64,000 nt of DNA from Acerihabitans arboris (GCF_010131535.1 NZ_WUBS01000015.1:1-64000), one strand, 5' to 3'. Numbered from the stretch's first letter, positions 28,028-37,441 are shown. The notes: generated by a model from the sequence alone, not told the origin. Translations and numbers: made by a program.

Positions 28028-28957
28028 TCACCCGCCGGTCATTTCGCTAGCCCATGGCGGATTAGCCCCGGCCCGCGCCACGGTAATCGCGGCCGCATGA
28101 ACCCCGAGTTCCAGCGCGGCGCGTATCTGCTCCCCGCTTAGTCCCGCAATCGCCGCCTTGCTAAGCAGCCCCTGCCGGTGAAGACTGGTCAATATCCCGG
28201 CATTGACGGTATCCCCGGCGCCCACCGTATCCACCACGGGGACCTTCTTCCCCGCAACGCGCACCCTGGCGGTGGCCGAGTAGGCGTCGGCACCGGCCGC
28301 GCCCCGGGTGATCACCACCAGGCGGGGGCCCCTAGCCAGCCAGCGGGCGGTGATGTCCTCGTCGCTGCCGCTTTCCCCGAACCAGGCTAAATCCTCATCG
28401 GACAGCTTGACGATATCCGCCAGGGTTATCATGCGCCGCAGGCGGGCAAGATGTTTTTCGCGGTCGGTCATTAAGTTGGCGCGGATATTGGGATCGAGGA
28501 ACATGACGCGTTGCGGCGCTTCACGGGCCATCAGGGCCTCATAGACGCCGCCGCAGGGTTCGGCGATCAGGCTAACGCCGCCAAACAAGCAGGCGGTCGT
28601 ATCGTTATCCGGGGCCGGCAGGTCGCTGTGCGCCAGCATGCGGCCAGCGGTATTTTCGTCATAGAAGGCATAGCGCGCGTGACCGTCGACCAGTTGCACA
28701 AAAGCCAGCGTGGTCGGGCGGGAAGAGCTGGCGGCCCGCGCGTAATCAACATTGGCGCGCGTCAGGGCGTCGCGCAGTAACTCCCCCATAAAATCGGCCG
28801 ACAGGCCGGAAAATAGCCCCGCCGGCACCCCGAGCCGCCCCAGGGCAATCGCGGTATTGAACGCCGCCCCGCCGGCGCAGGGCAGAAAGGCGGTCTCCCC
28901 GGACGCGGTCGCGCGGGGCAGCATATCGATCAGCGCTTCGCCACAGCATAGAATCAT
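28028..28957 (-). CDS. PfkB-family sugar kinase (fructokinase-like)
   Basis: 309 residues of the ribokinase/PfkB family: N-terminal CGEALIDMLPR, GGAAFNTAIALGRLG, DPNIRANL and the anion-hole/catalytic motif DTVGAGDTVNAG. It is closest in style to bacterial fructokinases such as FrcK. It should phosphorylate the sugar brought in by the upstream ABC transporter. It is the last gene of the leftward operon. Its ATG overlaps the stop codon of the gene before it (TGATG), with GGAGA as RBS, so translation is coupled. Confidence 0.88.
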   Translation of the reverse strand: MILCCGEALIDMLPRATASGETAFLPCAGGAAFNTAIALGRLGVPAGLFSGLSADFMGELLRDALTRANVDYARAASSSRPTTLAFVQLVDGHARYAFYDENTAGRMLAHSDLPAPDNDTTACLFGGVSLIAEPCGGVYEALMAREAPQRVMFLDPNIRANLMTDREKHLARLRRMITLADIVKLSDEDLAWFGESGSDEDITARWLARGPRLVVITRGAAGADAYSATARVRVAGKKVPVVDTVGAGDTVNAGILTSLHRQGLLSKAAIAGLSGEQIRAALELGVHAAAITVARAGANPPWASEMTGG

Positions 28958-30324
28958 CAGCGGTCTCCTTTATCTACCGTAACCACCGGCGGCGTCTCAA
29001 GCTGGTCGGCAACCTGCGTCCAGCGTTCGGCAACCCGTCCGTAGGCGGTCTTGATCTCCACTCCCGTCGGCAGCTCCGGGCATTCATTTTCGCCGTTGGT
29101 GCCCCAGTTTACCCAGCCGGACTGACGGCGCTGCACAATCTGAAAGGCGCCGGACGGTTGGGACGTCCACCACACCATGGCGCGCCCCGAGGCTTGGTGG
29201 TATTCCACCGTTTTGCTGGCCGGTCCCGGGAAGATCGTTTCATGCGGCACGGCGGAGACATCCACCGCCCGATCCGTCAGGATCCAGGGGCGGTTATTCA
29301 TATCGGCGCTAACGTGCGCCCTGGCTCTTACGCGGGCCAGTCTTTCCTGCAGTTCGTCTTCGTCGAGCACCTTTTCCCAGGCGCAGAACAGACGCCAGTA
29401 TAGATCCCAGTGGGCCGACGCCATATCCGCCAGCCGGGCGCGAAACTCCTCGAATTTCGGGCCGTGGTTTGCCGAGTTGGCGACCGTATCGGCCACCATG
29501 GCCACCAGCTCGCCGGCGTAGGGATCCCCGGCGCGATAACGCGTTCCGCCATAGGCGGCAAACCGGTCAAATACCAGCGCTCCGGCTCCGCCCTCAAACT
29601 CATCGCCCACGGTGATTTTGTCGGTCACCGAGCGGCCGTTGATTAGGGTCTGGAAGCTATCGACCCGGTAGCGGCGCTGGAAGAACGGGGTGTTGTAGGT
29701 GAATTGCCAGTCGATGGTAAAGCGCTTGCCGCGCAGTTCCGGCAGCAGGCCATCGGGGATCTGTCCATGCATGCGGTAATGATGCAGCACCGGCCCGCAT
29801 TCCACGGTTTCAATCGTTACCCTGGTATGTTCGGGCGGGTTAATCAGCCCGTTCTCCGGGGTGAAGAAGGGGCCGTAGAAACCGCCGATGGCGTTATTGC
29901 CGGACGGCAACAGCTCAAAACCGTCCTCGACGGCGCGGAAATGGCGGATGCCCCACTTTGATGAGCCTACCCCCTGGGCGGAGCCGTGGCACAATTCCAG
30001 ATCGAAGGCGCCGGTATCGAGGCGCGCGAAGCAGTCCGCCTCTTTGCCGGTCAGCACCTGAATTCCTCCGGCCTGCGCGGCTTCCTCCACCGTACAGGGC
30101 CGGTCAAGCGTTAAACGCAGCCGGCCCGCAAAGCTGACGGTGGCGATAAGGCGGGTTCGGCCATTGCCCGAACCGGCGGCCAGCCGCTGGCAGAGCACCT
30201 GTTCGCCGCCGTCGGCGGTGGCCAGCCACAGGTCGTCGGCAAGATCCCGTTTAATGGTGAATATCACGGGTTCATATACCCGCTGCCCGGGCAGCGGATC
30301 CGTGATGGTAATGGTATCTGACAT
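28957..30324 (-). CDS. Unrecognised protein of a sugar ABC operon
   Basis: 455 residues from the ATG at 30324, which has GGAG 8 nt upstream. No signal peptide and no membrane segment, so probably cytoplasmic. It is rich in Trp, Tyr and Gly with many beta-strand-like stretches (GGIQVLTGKEADCFARLD, SKWGIRHFRAVEDGFELL, FTIDWQFTYNTPFFQRRYRV), reminiscent of carbohydrate-active beta-sandwich proteins. Conserved-looking polar residues (His, Asp, Glu) are frequent, but no catalytic motif was recognised. It sits between the permease and the kinase and overlaps the kinase start. Its position argues for converting the imported sugar (hydrolase, epimerase or lyase) before phosphorylation; that is inference only. 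Confidence 0.75.
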   Translation of the reverse strand: MSDTITITDPLPGQRVYEPVIFTIKRDLADDLWLATADGGEQVLCQRLAAGSGNGRTRLIATVSFAGRLRLTLDRPCTVEEAAQAGGIQVLTGKEADCFARLDTGAFDLELCHGSAQGVGSSKWGIRHFRAVEDGFELLPSGNNAIGGFYGPFFTPENGLINPPEHTRVTIETVECGPVLHHYRMHGQIPDGLLPELRGKRFTIDWQFTYNTPFFQRRYRVDSFQTLINGRSVTDKITVGDEFEGGAGALVFDRFAAYGGTRYRAGDPYAGELVAMVADTVANSANHGPKFEEFRARLADMASAHWDLYWRLFCAWEKVLDEDELQERLARVRARAHVSADMNNRPWILTDRAVDVSAVPHETIFPGPASKTVEYHQASGRAMVWWTSQPSGAFQIVQRRQSGWVNWGTNGENECPELPTGVEIKTAYGRVAERWTQVADQLETPPVVTVDKGDR

Positions 30325-30398
30325 GCGTGATCTCCAGAACAAGAGGCGTGAGGCCCGCCGCCGCGACAGCAGACCGAAAAGGGATAATCCAGGATGCG

Positions 30399-31427
30399 TT
30401 ATGGCGGCGTGATTTTTTTCCGGTGCCGGGAGGTGAACAGCTCCGGACGTTGTTTCAGCCCGTCGATGGCCACCGCCAGGATGATAACGATCCCTTTGAT
30501 CAACAATTGGGTGAAGAAGGGGACGCTGAGCAGGATAAGCCCGGTGCTCAGCACGCCGAGGATTATGGAACCAATCAGCGTGCCTATAATGCGCCCGCGC
30601 CCGCCGGCCAGGCTGGTGCCCCCCAGCACGACCGCGGCGATGGCGTCAAGTTCATAACCGGTGCCCGCCGTAGGCTGGGCAGAGATAACCCGCGCTGCAA
30701 AGATAATGCCGGCCAGGCCAGAGCAGATGCCCGCGATAACATAAACCGAGGTAATGATGCGATTGACCCGCACCCCGGCCAGGCGCGCCGCCTGGGCATT
30801 GCCGCCTACCGCGTACAGGTGGCGCCCGTAGCGGGTGCGCTCCAGAATAAACCACGCCAGCACATACACCGCGGCCATGATAATCACCGGAATCGGGATG
30901 CCGGCCAGGTAGCCGTTGCCGAGCTCGCGAAAGCTCAGGCTGCTGGACACAATGGGCTGGCCTTCGGTAATGGTATAAGCCAGCCCGCGCAAAAACGTCA
31001 TGGTGCCCAGGGTGACGATAAACGGCGCCAGCGACAGGTAGGCGGTCAGCGCGCCGTTGATAAGCCCGCAGGCGGCTCCGGCAAGCGTGCCCGCCAGGAT
31101 TGCCGCCGGCGCCGGCCAGCCGGCCATGGCCGCCACCACCGACACCACGCCTGAGACGGCGACGATGGAGCCGACGGACAGGTCGATGCCGCCGGTCAGG
31201 ATGACAAAGGTTAGTCCCGCCGCCAGAATGGCGTTCACGGATATGGAGCGGGCAATATTCAGCAGGTTGTCCACCCGATTGAAGTTCGGGGCAAACATCG
31301 ACATCAGCGCCACCAGGACAATCAGCACCATCAAAATGCCCACCCGGTCCCACCATCTGGCAAAATCAAACGGCGTCCGGGCGGGCGTGGCGGCCGGCGT
31401 TGCGGATACTGGATTATCTTTGTTCAT
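30399..31427 (-). CDS. Sugar ABC transporter permease (RbsC/FrcC-like)
   Basis: 342 residues with about nine hydrophobic segments of the BPD_transp_2 family: LNIARSISVNAILAAGLTFV, ILTGGIDLSVGSIVAVSGVV, VVLGGTSLAGGRGRIIGTLI and the C-terminal LLIKGIVIILAVAIDGLKQR. Such permeases carry pentoses, hexoses or purine nucleosides. The ATG at 31427 lies inside the ATPase gene (14-bp overlap) with AAGG 10 nt upstream. The frame is open further upstream, but that part is unconserved. It works with the adjacent ATPase and binding protein. Confidence 0.93.
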   Translation of the reverse strand: MNKDNPVSATPAATPARTPFDFARWWDRVGILMVLIVLVALMSMFAPNFNRVDNLLNIARSISVNAILAAGLTFVILTGGIDLSVGSIVAVSGVVSVVAAMAGWPAPAAILAGTLAGAACGLINGALTAYLSLAPFIVTLGTMTFLRGLAYTITEGQPIVSSSLSFRELGNGYLAGIPIPVIIMAAVYVLAWFILERTRYGRHLYAVGGNAQAARLAGVRVNRIITSVYVIAGICSGLAGIIFAARVISAQPTAGTGYELDAIAAVVLGGTSLAGGRGRIIGTLIGSIILGVLSTGLILLSVPFFTQLLIKGIVIILAVAIDGLKQRPELFTSRHRKKITPP

Positions 31428-32958
31428 ATTGCATACCTTCACCTTTCCCCGCCTGGCCGGCAAACGTGCCCGTGGCGTGCAGCATCACGGTCTCTTCCGT
31501 TGCCGTTGCGGAGGGCATTTCATGGACGATGCGTCCGTTACGCATCACGAGAAGCCGGTCGCTGATGCCGATGGCTTCGGGTAAATCGGATGAAATCACC
31601 AGCACCGCCTTGCCGGCCCGGGCCAGTTGATCGATAAGTTCGTAAATTTCCCGCTTGGCGCCGATGTCGACCCCGCGGGTAGGCTCGTCGAGGATCAGCA
31701 GTCTGGAGTCGCGCAGCAGCCAGCGCGCCAGCGCCGCCTTTTGCTGGTTACCGCCGGATAAATCCTTCACCGGCAGGTCGAGCGCGTTCTGCCGCAGCCT
31801 GAGCCTGGTCATCTGTTCGGAAACGGCGGCGCGCACGGCGCGCCGCCTGACCACGCCGCCGATGACGTAGCGGTCAAGCGAGCTAAGGGCGATATTGCGC
31901 TCCACGGAGTGATCCAGAAACAGTCCCTGCGACTTGCGATCCTCTGATACCATCCCGACGCCGTCGGCAATCGCGGCAGCCGGATCGGCGGGGGCGCTTT
32001 CCCGCCCCGCCAGGCGCACCTGGCCCGCCGTGCGCCGGTCGGCGCCGAACAGCAGGCGGGCGACCTCGGTCCGGCCAGAGCCGATAAGCCCCGCCATGCA
32101 CACCACTTCCCCGGCCCGTACCTGAAAATCCACCGGGCCCGCCTTGTCTCCCGCCAGGCCTGTCACCTCCAGCAGCACCTCTGCCGGCGCGCGGGCGGCG
32201 TGCTGGTACAGATCAACGATTTGCCGTCCCACCATCATGCGCACCACCTCGGCGGTGGAGATATCGCGCATGTCCCGGGTGCCCACCCAGCCGCCATCGC
32301 GAAACACCGTGATGCGATGCGCCAGTTGCCAGACTTCCTCCATACGATGCGAGATATAAATCATACCGACGCCCGCCCGGCTCATCTGATTAATGATGGC
32401 GTAGAGCGCCTGCGCCTCGGGGCGGGATAGGGCGGCAGTCGGCTCATCGAGCACCAGGACGCGCGCATCCTCACTGACGGCGCGGGCAATTTCCACCATT
32501 TGCTGCCGGCCGATGCTCAGCGCGCCGAGCGGCTGATGGGGATCGATATCCGCGTGGATACGGGCCAGTTTCTGCCGCGCCTCCCGATACATACGCTCCC
32601 GATCCAGGATCCCCAGGCGGGTGACCGGCTCCCGGCCCAGCGCCAGGTTTTCGGCCACCGTCATATCCGGCACCGTGTTAAGCTCCTGGTGAATGATGGC
32701 GATGCCGTTATTGCGCGCGTCGCGCGGCGTCCGGATATCGATCTCCCGGCCGTCGATCAGGATCCGGCCGCTATCGCGCGTCACATTGCCGGACAGGATC
32801 TTCATCAGGGTGGACTTACCCGCGCCGTTCTCGCCCATCAGGGCGTGGACCTCCCCGGCCCGCAGATCGAAGCGGACGTCGTTGAGCGCAAGCGTAGCGC
32901 CATAGCGTTTCGAAATCCCCTCCAGCCGGAGCAGGGGTTGTTCTGTGATATCAGCCAT
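31414..32958 (-). CDS. Sugar ABC transporter ATPase, two NBDs (RbsA/FrcA-like)
   Basis: 514 residues with two fused nucleotide-binding domains, as in RbsA, MglA and XylG. The first has Walker A GENGAGKSTLMK, signature SIGRQQMVEIARA and Walker B RVLVLDEPTAAL. The second has the degenerate P-loop GLIGSGRTEVAR usual for this family, signature LSGGNQQKAALARWL and LLILDEPTRGVD. Start 32958 has AGGG upstream. The frame extends 19 codons further with no RBS. It powers uptake through the adjacent permease. Confidence 0.95.
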   Translation of the reverse strand: MADITEQPLLRLEGISKRYGATLALNDVRFDLRAGEVHALMGENGAGKSTLMKILSGNVTRDSGRILIDGREIDIRTPRDARNNGIAIIHQELNTVPDMTVAENLALGREPVTRLGILDRERMYREARQKLARIHADIDPHQPLGALSIGRQQMVEIARAVSEDARVLVLDEPTAALSRPEAQALYAIINQMSRAGVGMIYISHRMEEVWQLAHRITVFRDGGWVGTRDMRDISTAEVVRMMVGRQIVDLYQHAARAPAEVLLEVTGLAGDKAGPVDFQVRAGEVVCMAGLIGSGRTEVARLLFGADRRTAGQVRLAGRESAPADPAAAIADGVGMVSEDRKSQGLFLDHSVERNIALSSLDRYVIGGVVRRRAVRAAVSEQMTRLRLRQNALDLPVKDLSGGNQQKAALARWLLRDSRLLILDEPTRGVDIGAKREIYELIDQLARAGKAVLVISSDLPEAIGISDRLLVMRNGRIVHEMPSATATEETVMLHATGTFAGQAGKGEGMQYEQR

Positions 32959-33018
32959 CGTCGTCACCCTGCGGGACAAGCGGTATCGCCCATCCCGCCC
33001 GTGTTGGTGTTTCAACGC

Positions 33019-33969
33019 TTACCAGCCCGGGTAGCCGGCCACGTTGCCGCGCGTGACCAGCACGCTGGGAATAAGCACGGTGCGCGAGGCAACCGGTTTG
33101 CCGGCCGCGATGTCCTGGGCAATCCTGATCGCCTGATGCACCATCTCTCCCGGGTTTTGCGTGGCGGTGCCGATAAACGGGGAGCCGGAGCGTTTGAGCT
33201 CGTCAACCGCCTCCGGGCTGCCGTCAACGCCGGTCACCTTGATGTCGCCCGCCTTGCCCGCCTGTTCAACCGCCAGCACGGCGCCCAGGGCGGAAGGATC
33301 GTTCATGCCGAAAATACCGGTAACATCGGGATGGGCGGTCAGCATATCGGTGGTTACCGCCAGGCCGGAGGCCCGGTCATTGCGGGAAGATTGCTGCCCA
33401 ACGATCCTGATGCCCGGATAGTTTTTGGCGACGTTTTTACAGCCCTTGATGCGGTCAATAATGGTCTGGATAGGCGTGCCGTCCACCAGCAGCACTTCCC
33501 CTTTGCCGCCCATTTGGGTGAACAGATAGTCACATGACTTTTCACCGGCCTGCACGGCGTTGGTCATAACGGCGGCGTCCGCCCCTTTAGCCGGGGTATC
33601 CACCGCGACCACAATGATCCCCGCGGCCTTGGCCCGGTCGATGGCCGGCTCGATCCCCGCTTCATCCACGGCGGAGATAACGATCAGATCCACGCCCTGC
33701 TGGATAAAGGCGTCGATCTGGGTATTCTGGTTCGACAGATCCAGCTGGGCGTCCTGCACGTTCAGCGTCGCGCCGATCTCGGCGGCCATTTTTTTGCCGC
33801 CTTTGGTCATGGCGGAAAAAAACGGATTCGACATGTCCTGGACCATTAGCCCGATGCGGGCGATCTTTTTCGGGGCGTCCTGCGCCAGGGCGGCGGGCGC
33901 AAAACCGAGCGTGGCGGCGACCACGGCGGTAATGGCCATGGACAAACATGCTTTATGGATTATTTTCAT
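33019..33969 (-). CDS. Periplasmic sugar-binding protein (RbsB/FrcB-like)
   Basis: 316 residues of the periplasmic-binding-protein type 1 group. The signal peptide ends AALA before QDAPKKIARIG, and the fold has GLMVQDMSNPFFSAMTKGGK, DAFIQQGVDLIVISAVDEAG, VAVDTPAKGADAAVMT and GIFGMNDPSALGA. The start at 33969 has AGGGGAA in front; the frame runs 76 codons further upstream into the regulator with no signal-like N-terminus. It follows the LacI regulator by 85 bp and sets substrate specificity, which cannot be told from sequence alone. Confidence 0.93.
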   Translation of the reverse strand: MKIIHKACLSMAITAVVAATLGFAPAALAQDAPKKIARIGLMVQDMSNPFFSAMTKGGKKMAAEIGATLNVQDAQLDLSNQNTQIDAFIQQGVDLIVISAVDEAGIEPAIDRAKAAGIIVVAVDTPAKGADAAVMTNAVQAGEKSCDYLFTQMGGKGEVLLVDGTPIQTIIDRIKGCKNVAKNYPGIRIVGQQSSRNDRASGLAVTTDMLTAHPDVTGIFGMNDPSALGAVLAVEQAGKAGDIKVTGVDGSPEAVDELKRSGSPFIGTATQNPGEMVHQAIRIAQDIAAGKPVASRTVLIPSVLVTRGNVAGYPGW

Positions 33970-34054
33970 TAGGTTCCCCTTCACTTCACGTATTGTTGGA
34001 TAGCACAGGTGTAGGTACAGCGCGCCGGGACATCCTGAGAAAACCGTGCCCCGG

Positions 34055-35131
34055 TTACGACTCTTTTTTCTTTTTTGGCAACGCGGGAAGTCCGCAGCCG
34101 CAGGATTGGCGGACGATAAGCTCCGCCGGCACCTGCTGTTGATACTCCCGCCGGGAGGCGGAAGAGGGCGCCGCGTTATCCGGCCCGGTTTGCTCACCGA
34201 TCAGCGCCACCAGCAATCCGGCCGCGCGCCGGCCAATCTCTTCGCTGTGTTCGTTCAGGGTGGTAAGCGGTGGATTAAGCAGCGGCGCCCAGTCGAATTC
34301 GTCATAACCCATAAGCGCCATGTCGGCGGGTATGGCTATCCGGCGGTCCTGCAGGAGTTTTAACGCTCCCAGCAGCAGGGGGTTGTTGCCGGCAATCAGC
34401 ACATCCGGCAATCGCGCCGTTTTTTCCAGGTATTGTCCGAGTTTTGCGTATGCCGAGTGCGTGTCGTTATCGCTTTCCAGCACCACCAATTGGGCGCCGT
34501 GGCGCCTGGCGGCCTCGCGTATGCCGCGTTCACGCTCAAAACGCGTGGTCCATTTTTCCGGGTAGATCAGGAACAGCCATTCGCGGTAGCCGTGATAGGC
34601 CAGATGATCGCCCACCAGCAGGCTGGCGTTGAAGTTGTCGGTGGTTACGCTGGGATAGGTATTTTCACCCACCGGAGCGGAGTCGACAAAAACGATGGGG
34701 ATATCCCATGTCTCCAGCAGCCGGATATTGTCGGGGCTTAGGGTCAGGGTTGAAATGACGCCGGCCATGCGCGACTCGATAAGCCTTTTGATCATGCGGT
34801 CTTCAAGGCAAGGGTCGTACACGCCGTCCACCGCCACGTCGCCCACCACCACCGTCCAGTTCGAGGGCCGCAGGGTATGCTGGATGCCGGACATCAGGTT
34901 AAGATAATAGGAGTTAGACGCATCGGCGGTGATCACCGCCACCGAATCCCGGCTGGAGCGGCGCAGTTCCTGCGCCGCCCGGTTGGGGACATAACCCAGT
35001 TCCCGCGCCGCCAGCAGGATCATCTTGAGGCTCTCCTCCGACACGCCTTCGCCGCCGTTGAGCGCCTTGGAAACCGTGAACATGGATAAACCCGTGGCGC
35101 GGCTGACATCCCGCATGGTGACCTTGCGCAT
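34055..35131 (-). CDS. LacI-family regulator of the sugar operon
   Basis: 358 residues. The N-terminal helix-turn-helix is VTMRDVSRATGLSMFTVSKAL, followed by a hinge helix YVPNRAAQELRRSS and a periplasmic-binding-protein-like sensor domain. It ends in a Cys-Gly-Cys and Lys-rich tail (SCGCGLPALPKKKKES). RBS AAGGAAC precedes the ATG. It heads the leftward set and very likely senses the transported sugar or its phosphate. Two identical palindromes just upstream are probably its operators, implying autoregulation and control of the divergent gene. Confidence 0.93.
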   Translation of the reverse strand: MRKVTMRDVSRATGLSMFTVSKALNGGEGVSEESLKMILLAARELGYVPNRAAQELRRSSRDSVAVITADASNSYYLNLMSGIQHTLRPSNWTVVVGDVAVDGVYDPCLEDRMIKRLIESRMAGVISTLTLSPDNIRLLETWDIPIVFVDSAPVGENTYPSVTTDNFNASLLVGDHLAYHGYREWLFLIYPEKWTTRFERERGIREAARRHGAQLVVLESDNDTHSAYAKLGQYLEKTARLPDVLIAGNNPLLLGALKLLQDRRIAIPADMALMGYDEFDWAPLLNPPLTTLNEHSEEIGRRAAGLLVALIGEQTGPDNAAPSSASRREYQQQVPAELIVRQSCGCGLPALPKKKKES

Positions 35132-35170
35132 TTTCGCGTTCCTTTACAAACTATTTTTTAAAGGCGTACC

Positions 35171-35202
35171 TAAACGTTTATGTCATATAGATAAACGTTT
35201 AT
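35171..35202. promoter_or_regulatory. Twin LacI-type operators
   Basis: The palindrome TAAACGTTTA occurs twice (35171-35180 and 35192-35201), centres 21 bp apart, about two helical turns, so two dimers would sit on the same face. The central CG in an A/T-rich palindrome is typical of LacI-family sites. The second copy extends to a perfect 12-mer, ATAAACGTTTAT. They lie 40-70 bp upstream of the regulator start. Confidence 0.75.
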
Positions 35203-35430
35203 TTATCTGGTTTCAGTGAGCAAAATCTCGTTTTTGATGTTTATTCGCACTATTCAGGATCGATGCCGGCATTAACGGCGGCGCTTTGCCCGAAAAACCA
35301 ACCTGCGCCGGCGGGCAAAACCTTGCGTTTCACCGCCCCGGGTTTTATGGTGATTGCCGCGCTGATTGCGTTGGGTCCCGGGCGGCGGCACCCCGGCCAC
35401 GAGCATCGATTTTTTCAACAGGAGTCTTTT

Positions 35431-36063
35431 ATGCTGGGTATTATCAGGGTTCTAACCCACGACGATCGGCAGTTTGTGGAAGAGCATGGCCGTCTGATTC
35501 AACGGGAGTACGGCATTGTGTCCCTGAGTCGTTGCATTCCCGATCAGCGCAAAGGGATTTATGACGATGCCAGCCAGATCCTGGCGGTACCGAAGATTGT
35601 CGCGCTGGGGCAGGCGTTACAGGCGGAGGGTTGTAGCGCGCTGTTCCTGAGCTGCGCGGCCGATCCGGGACTGGCGGAGCTGCGCCGGGCGGTAACCATC
35701 CCCATTATCAGCGCCGGCAGCGCGTCCGCAAGCGTGGCTGCCATGCTTAAACGGCCGGCGGCGGTGATGGGTATTGGGGCGGATGCGCCGCTGCCGTTTA
35801 AACAACTGCTCGGGGAATCGGTCATCTATGCGCGGCCGGAAGGGGTATTTAACACCACAGACCTGTTAACTCCGCAGGGGCGGGAAAGCGCGCTGTCCTG
35901 TGCCGATACGCTTTATCGCCAGGGCGCGCAGGTGATTGCCTTCTCCTGTACGGGTTTTTCCACCATCGCGCTGGCCGACAGCATTCGTCAGCATTTGGGC
36001 AAGATAGCCATTGATGCGGTCAGCGCCGCGGGGCTGTTTATCAGTCAGCTGGCGCCGCGTTAA
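35431..36063 (+). CDS. Asp/Glu/hydantoin racemase family protein
   Basis: 210 residues starting MLGIIRVLTHDDRQFV, with AGGAG 7 nt before the ATG. The two catalytic-Cys regions of the family are there: ALFLSCAADPGL and VIAFSCTGFSTIAL. The frame is open 56 codons upstream, but that part is unconserved. Members racemise aspartate, glutamate or hydantoins, or act as isomerases and decarboxylases. It is divergent from the LacI gene across 300 bp containing the twin operators, so it may share that control, and it is convergent with the phosphonoacetate hydrolase gene. Confidence 0.82.
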   Translation: MLGIIRVLTHDDRQFVEEHGRLIQREYGIVSLSRCIPDQRKGIYDDASQILAVPKIVALGQALQAEGCSALFLSCAADPGLAELRRAVTIPIISAGSASASVAAMLKRPAAVMGIGADAPLPFKQLLGESVIYARPEGVFNTTDLLTPQGRESALSCADTLYRQGAQVIAFSCTGFSTIALADSIRQHLGKIAIDAVSAAGLFISQLAPR

Positions 36064-36112
36064 CCCGGCGCGTGGCTATGAGTGATAAAAACGCGCCGCC
36101 CGCGGGGCCTGG

Positions 36113-37363
36113 TTACAGGGTGCCGTTAATGGCGTAGTCAAAAATCTGGTAGCTCTTGATATCCGAACAGGCCACATGGTTGCGGTATTCCGCATTAAGG
36201 GGGCGGTTCAGAATAAAGGGCACTTTGCACTCGGTCACGCCGCCATGGGTACGCAGGCGGTGGCCTTTCAGCCCGGTCAGGTCGTGCAGTCCGGCGGAAC
36301 TGCCGATACATACGTTCTTTTGGGATATCACCACCACATCTGCTTCCCTGTCCTCAGGCAGGTCAAACAGGCGGCAGGCGGTGATCTTATCCAGGGAAAG
36401 ATCGATGCCCTCCACGGCGGCGATGCGATCGACGATCGTCCGCACGTTGATATTTCCCTTGCTCCATACCCGCACAAAACTGCCCAGGGCGCCATGGTGC
36501 GCCACAAAGGCATCGGTGATGGGGCAGACCACCGTGGTCTCCCCTGCACCGAACTCGGCGTCAAGAATATCCTGCAGCCAGATGACGTTCGGTTCACCTT
36601 CGTCGTTGCTTTTGTCACTCATGCCATGATCGGCGATCAGGCCCAGCACGATATCCTCTTGCGCCAGGCGGCCGAAAGCGTCATCCAGTTTCTGGTAAAA
36701 TTGCCGTGCTTCCTCTTCTTCCGGCGCCCATTTGTGCTGGACGAAGTCGGTTAACGAAAGATACATCAGGTTGGGGCGCCGCTCTTTCAGCAACCGAATC
36801 CCCGCTTCCAGCACAAACAGCGACAGTTCCATGGAATACATGTCGGGCTTTGCCATGCCGACATATTCCAGCACGTTGTTAATGCCGTTTTCAGCCAGGG
36901 TACAGCGGTCCGCGCATTCGGACGAAAAAGAAATATGGCCCTGGCTGACATCCAGCCCCTTGCCCAGCTGGCGTCGTAACTTATCCTTCGCGGTGATGGA
37001 GACCACCCCGGCGCCTGCTTTTGCAAAACCGGCCAGAATGGTTTCGCCGCGCAGCAGCTCCGGCCCGGTCATCACTACCGGCTCCCACGTGTTGGTGTCC
37101 AGGTAGAAGTTACCCGAAATGCCATGTTTCGCCGTCGGGACGCCCGTAATGATGGACATGTTGTTCGGGCAGGTGAAGGACGGCATAGAGCCTGTCGCCA
37201 CCGTTGCGTACCCTTCCTGGATAAAACGCCGGAGGTTGGGAAGCACGCCGTCGGCGAGGAATTTTTGCAAATACTCCGGATCTCCTCCGTCAATACAGAC
37301 CACCACCACAGGACGTTCGGACCGGCGGTATTTTTTGCCATTAACATTGATTGGACTATTCAT
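36113..37363 (-). CDS. Phosphonoacetate hydrolase-like phosphohydrolase
   Basis: 416 residues of the alkaline phosphatase/nucleotide pyrophosphatase superfamily. The metal and nucleophile motifs are VVVCIDGGDPEYL, GSMPSFTCPNNMSI (nucleophile Thr), LSLTDFVQHKW, GLIADHGMSDKSN and RTHGGVTECKVP. The combination matches phosphonoacetate hydrolase, which splits the C-P bond of phosphonoacetate to acetate and phosphate. The start at 37363 has GGAGTAAGC in front. It is divergent from a GntR regulator, with a near-perfect palindrome between them. No phosphonate transporter lies beside it. Confidence 0.85.
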   Translation of the reverse strand: MNSPINVNGKKYRRSERPVVVVCIDGGDPEYLQKFLADGVLPNLRRFIQEGYATVATGSMPSFTCPNNMSIITGVPTAKHGISGNFYLDTNTWEPVVMTGPELLRGETILAGFAKAGAGVVSITAKDKLRRQLGKGLDVSQGHISFSSECADRCTLAENGINNVLEYVGMAKPDMYSMELSLFVLEAGIRLLKERRPNLMYLSLTDFVQHKWAPEEEEARQFYQKLDDAFGRLAQEDIVLGLIADHGMSDKSNDEGEPNVIWLQDILDAEFGAGETTVVCPITDAFVAHHGALGSFVRVWSKGNINVRTIVDRIAAVEGIDLSLDKITACRLFDLPEDREADVVVISQKNVCIGSSAGLHDLTGLKGHRLRTHGGVTECKVPFILNRPLNAEYRNHVACSDIKSYQIFDYAINGTL

Positions 37364-37429
37364 GCTTACTCCTTTGCGAATTACGGGTTGGTAGTGCCAC
37401 CAGAAGATGGTAATCCTGTAATATTGCAC

Positions 37430-37441
37430 ATTGTTGACAAT
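37430..37441. promoter_or_regulatory. Candidate GntR operator
   Basis: ATTGT-TG-ACAAT, a 5-bp inverted repeat between the divergent hydrolase and regulator genes. TTGT..ACAA arms are common for FCD-type GntR regulators. It contains TTGACA, a possible -35 element. Confidence 0.5.

Noticed and set aside
30327..31154. 275-codon plus-strand frame over the permease
   Set aside because: It is a shadow of the permease gene on the other strand; low complexity (His, Arg, Gln) with no motif.
32500..33537. 345-codon plus-strand frame over the ATPase and binding protein
   Set aside because: Antisense to two confidently identified genes.
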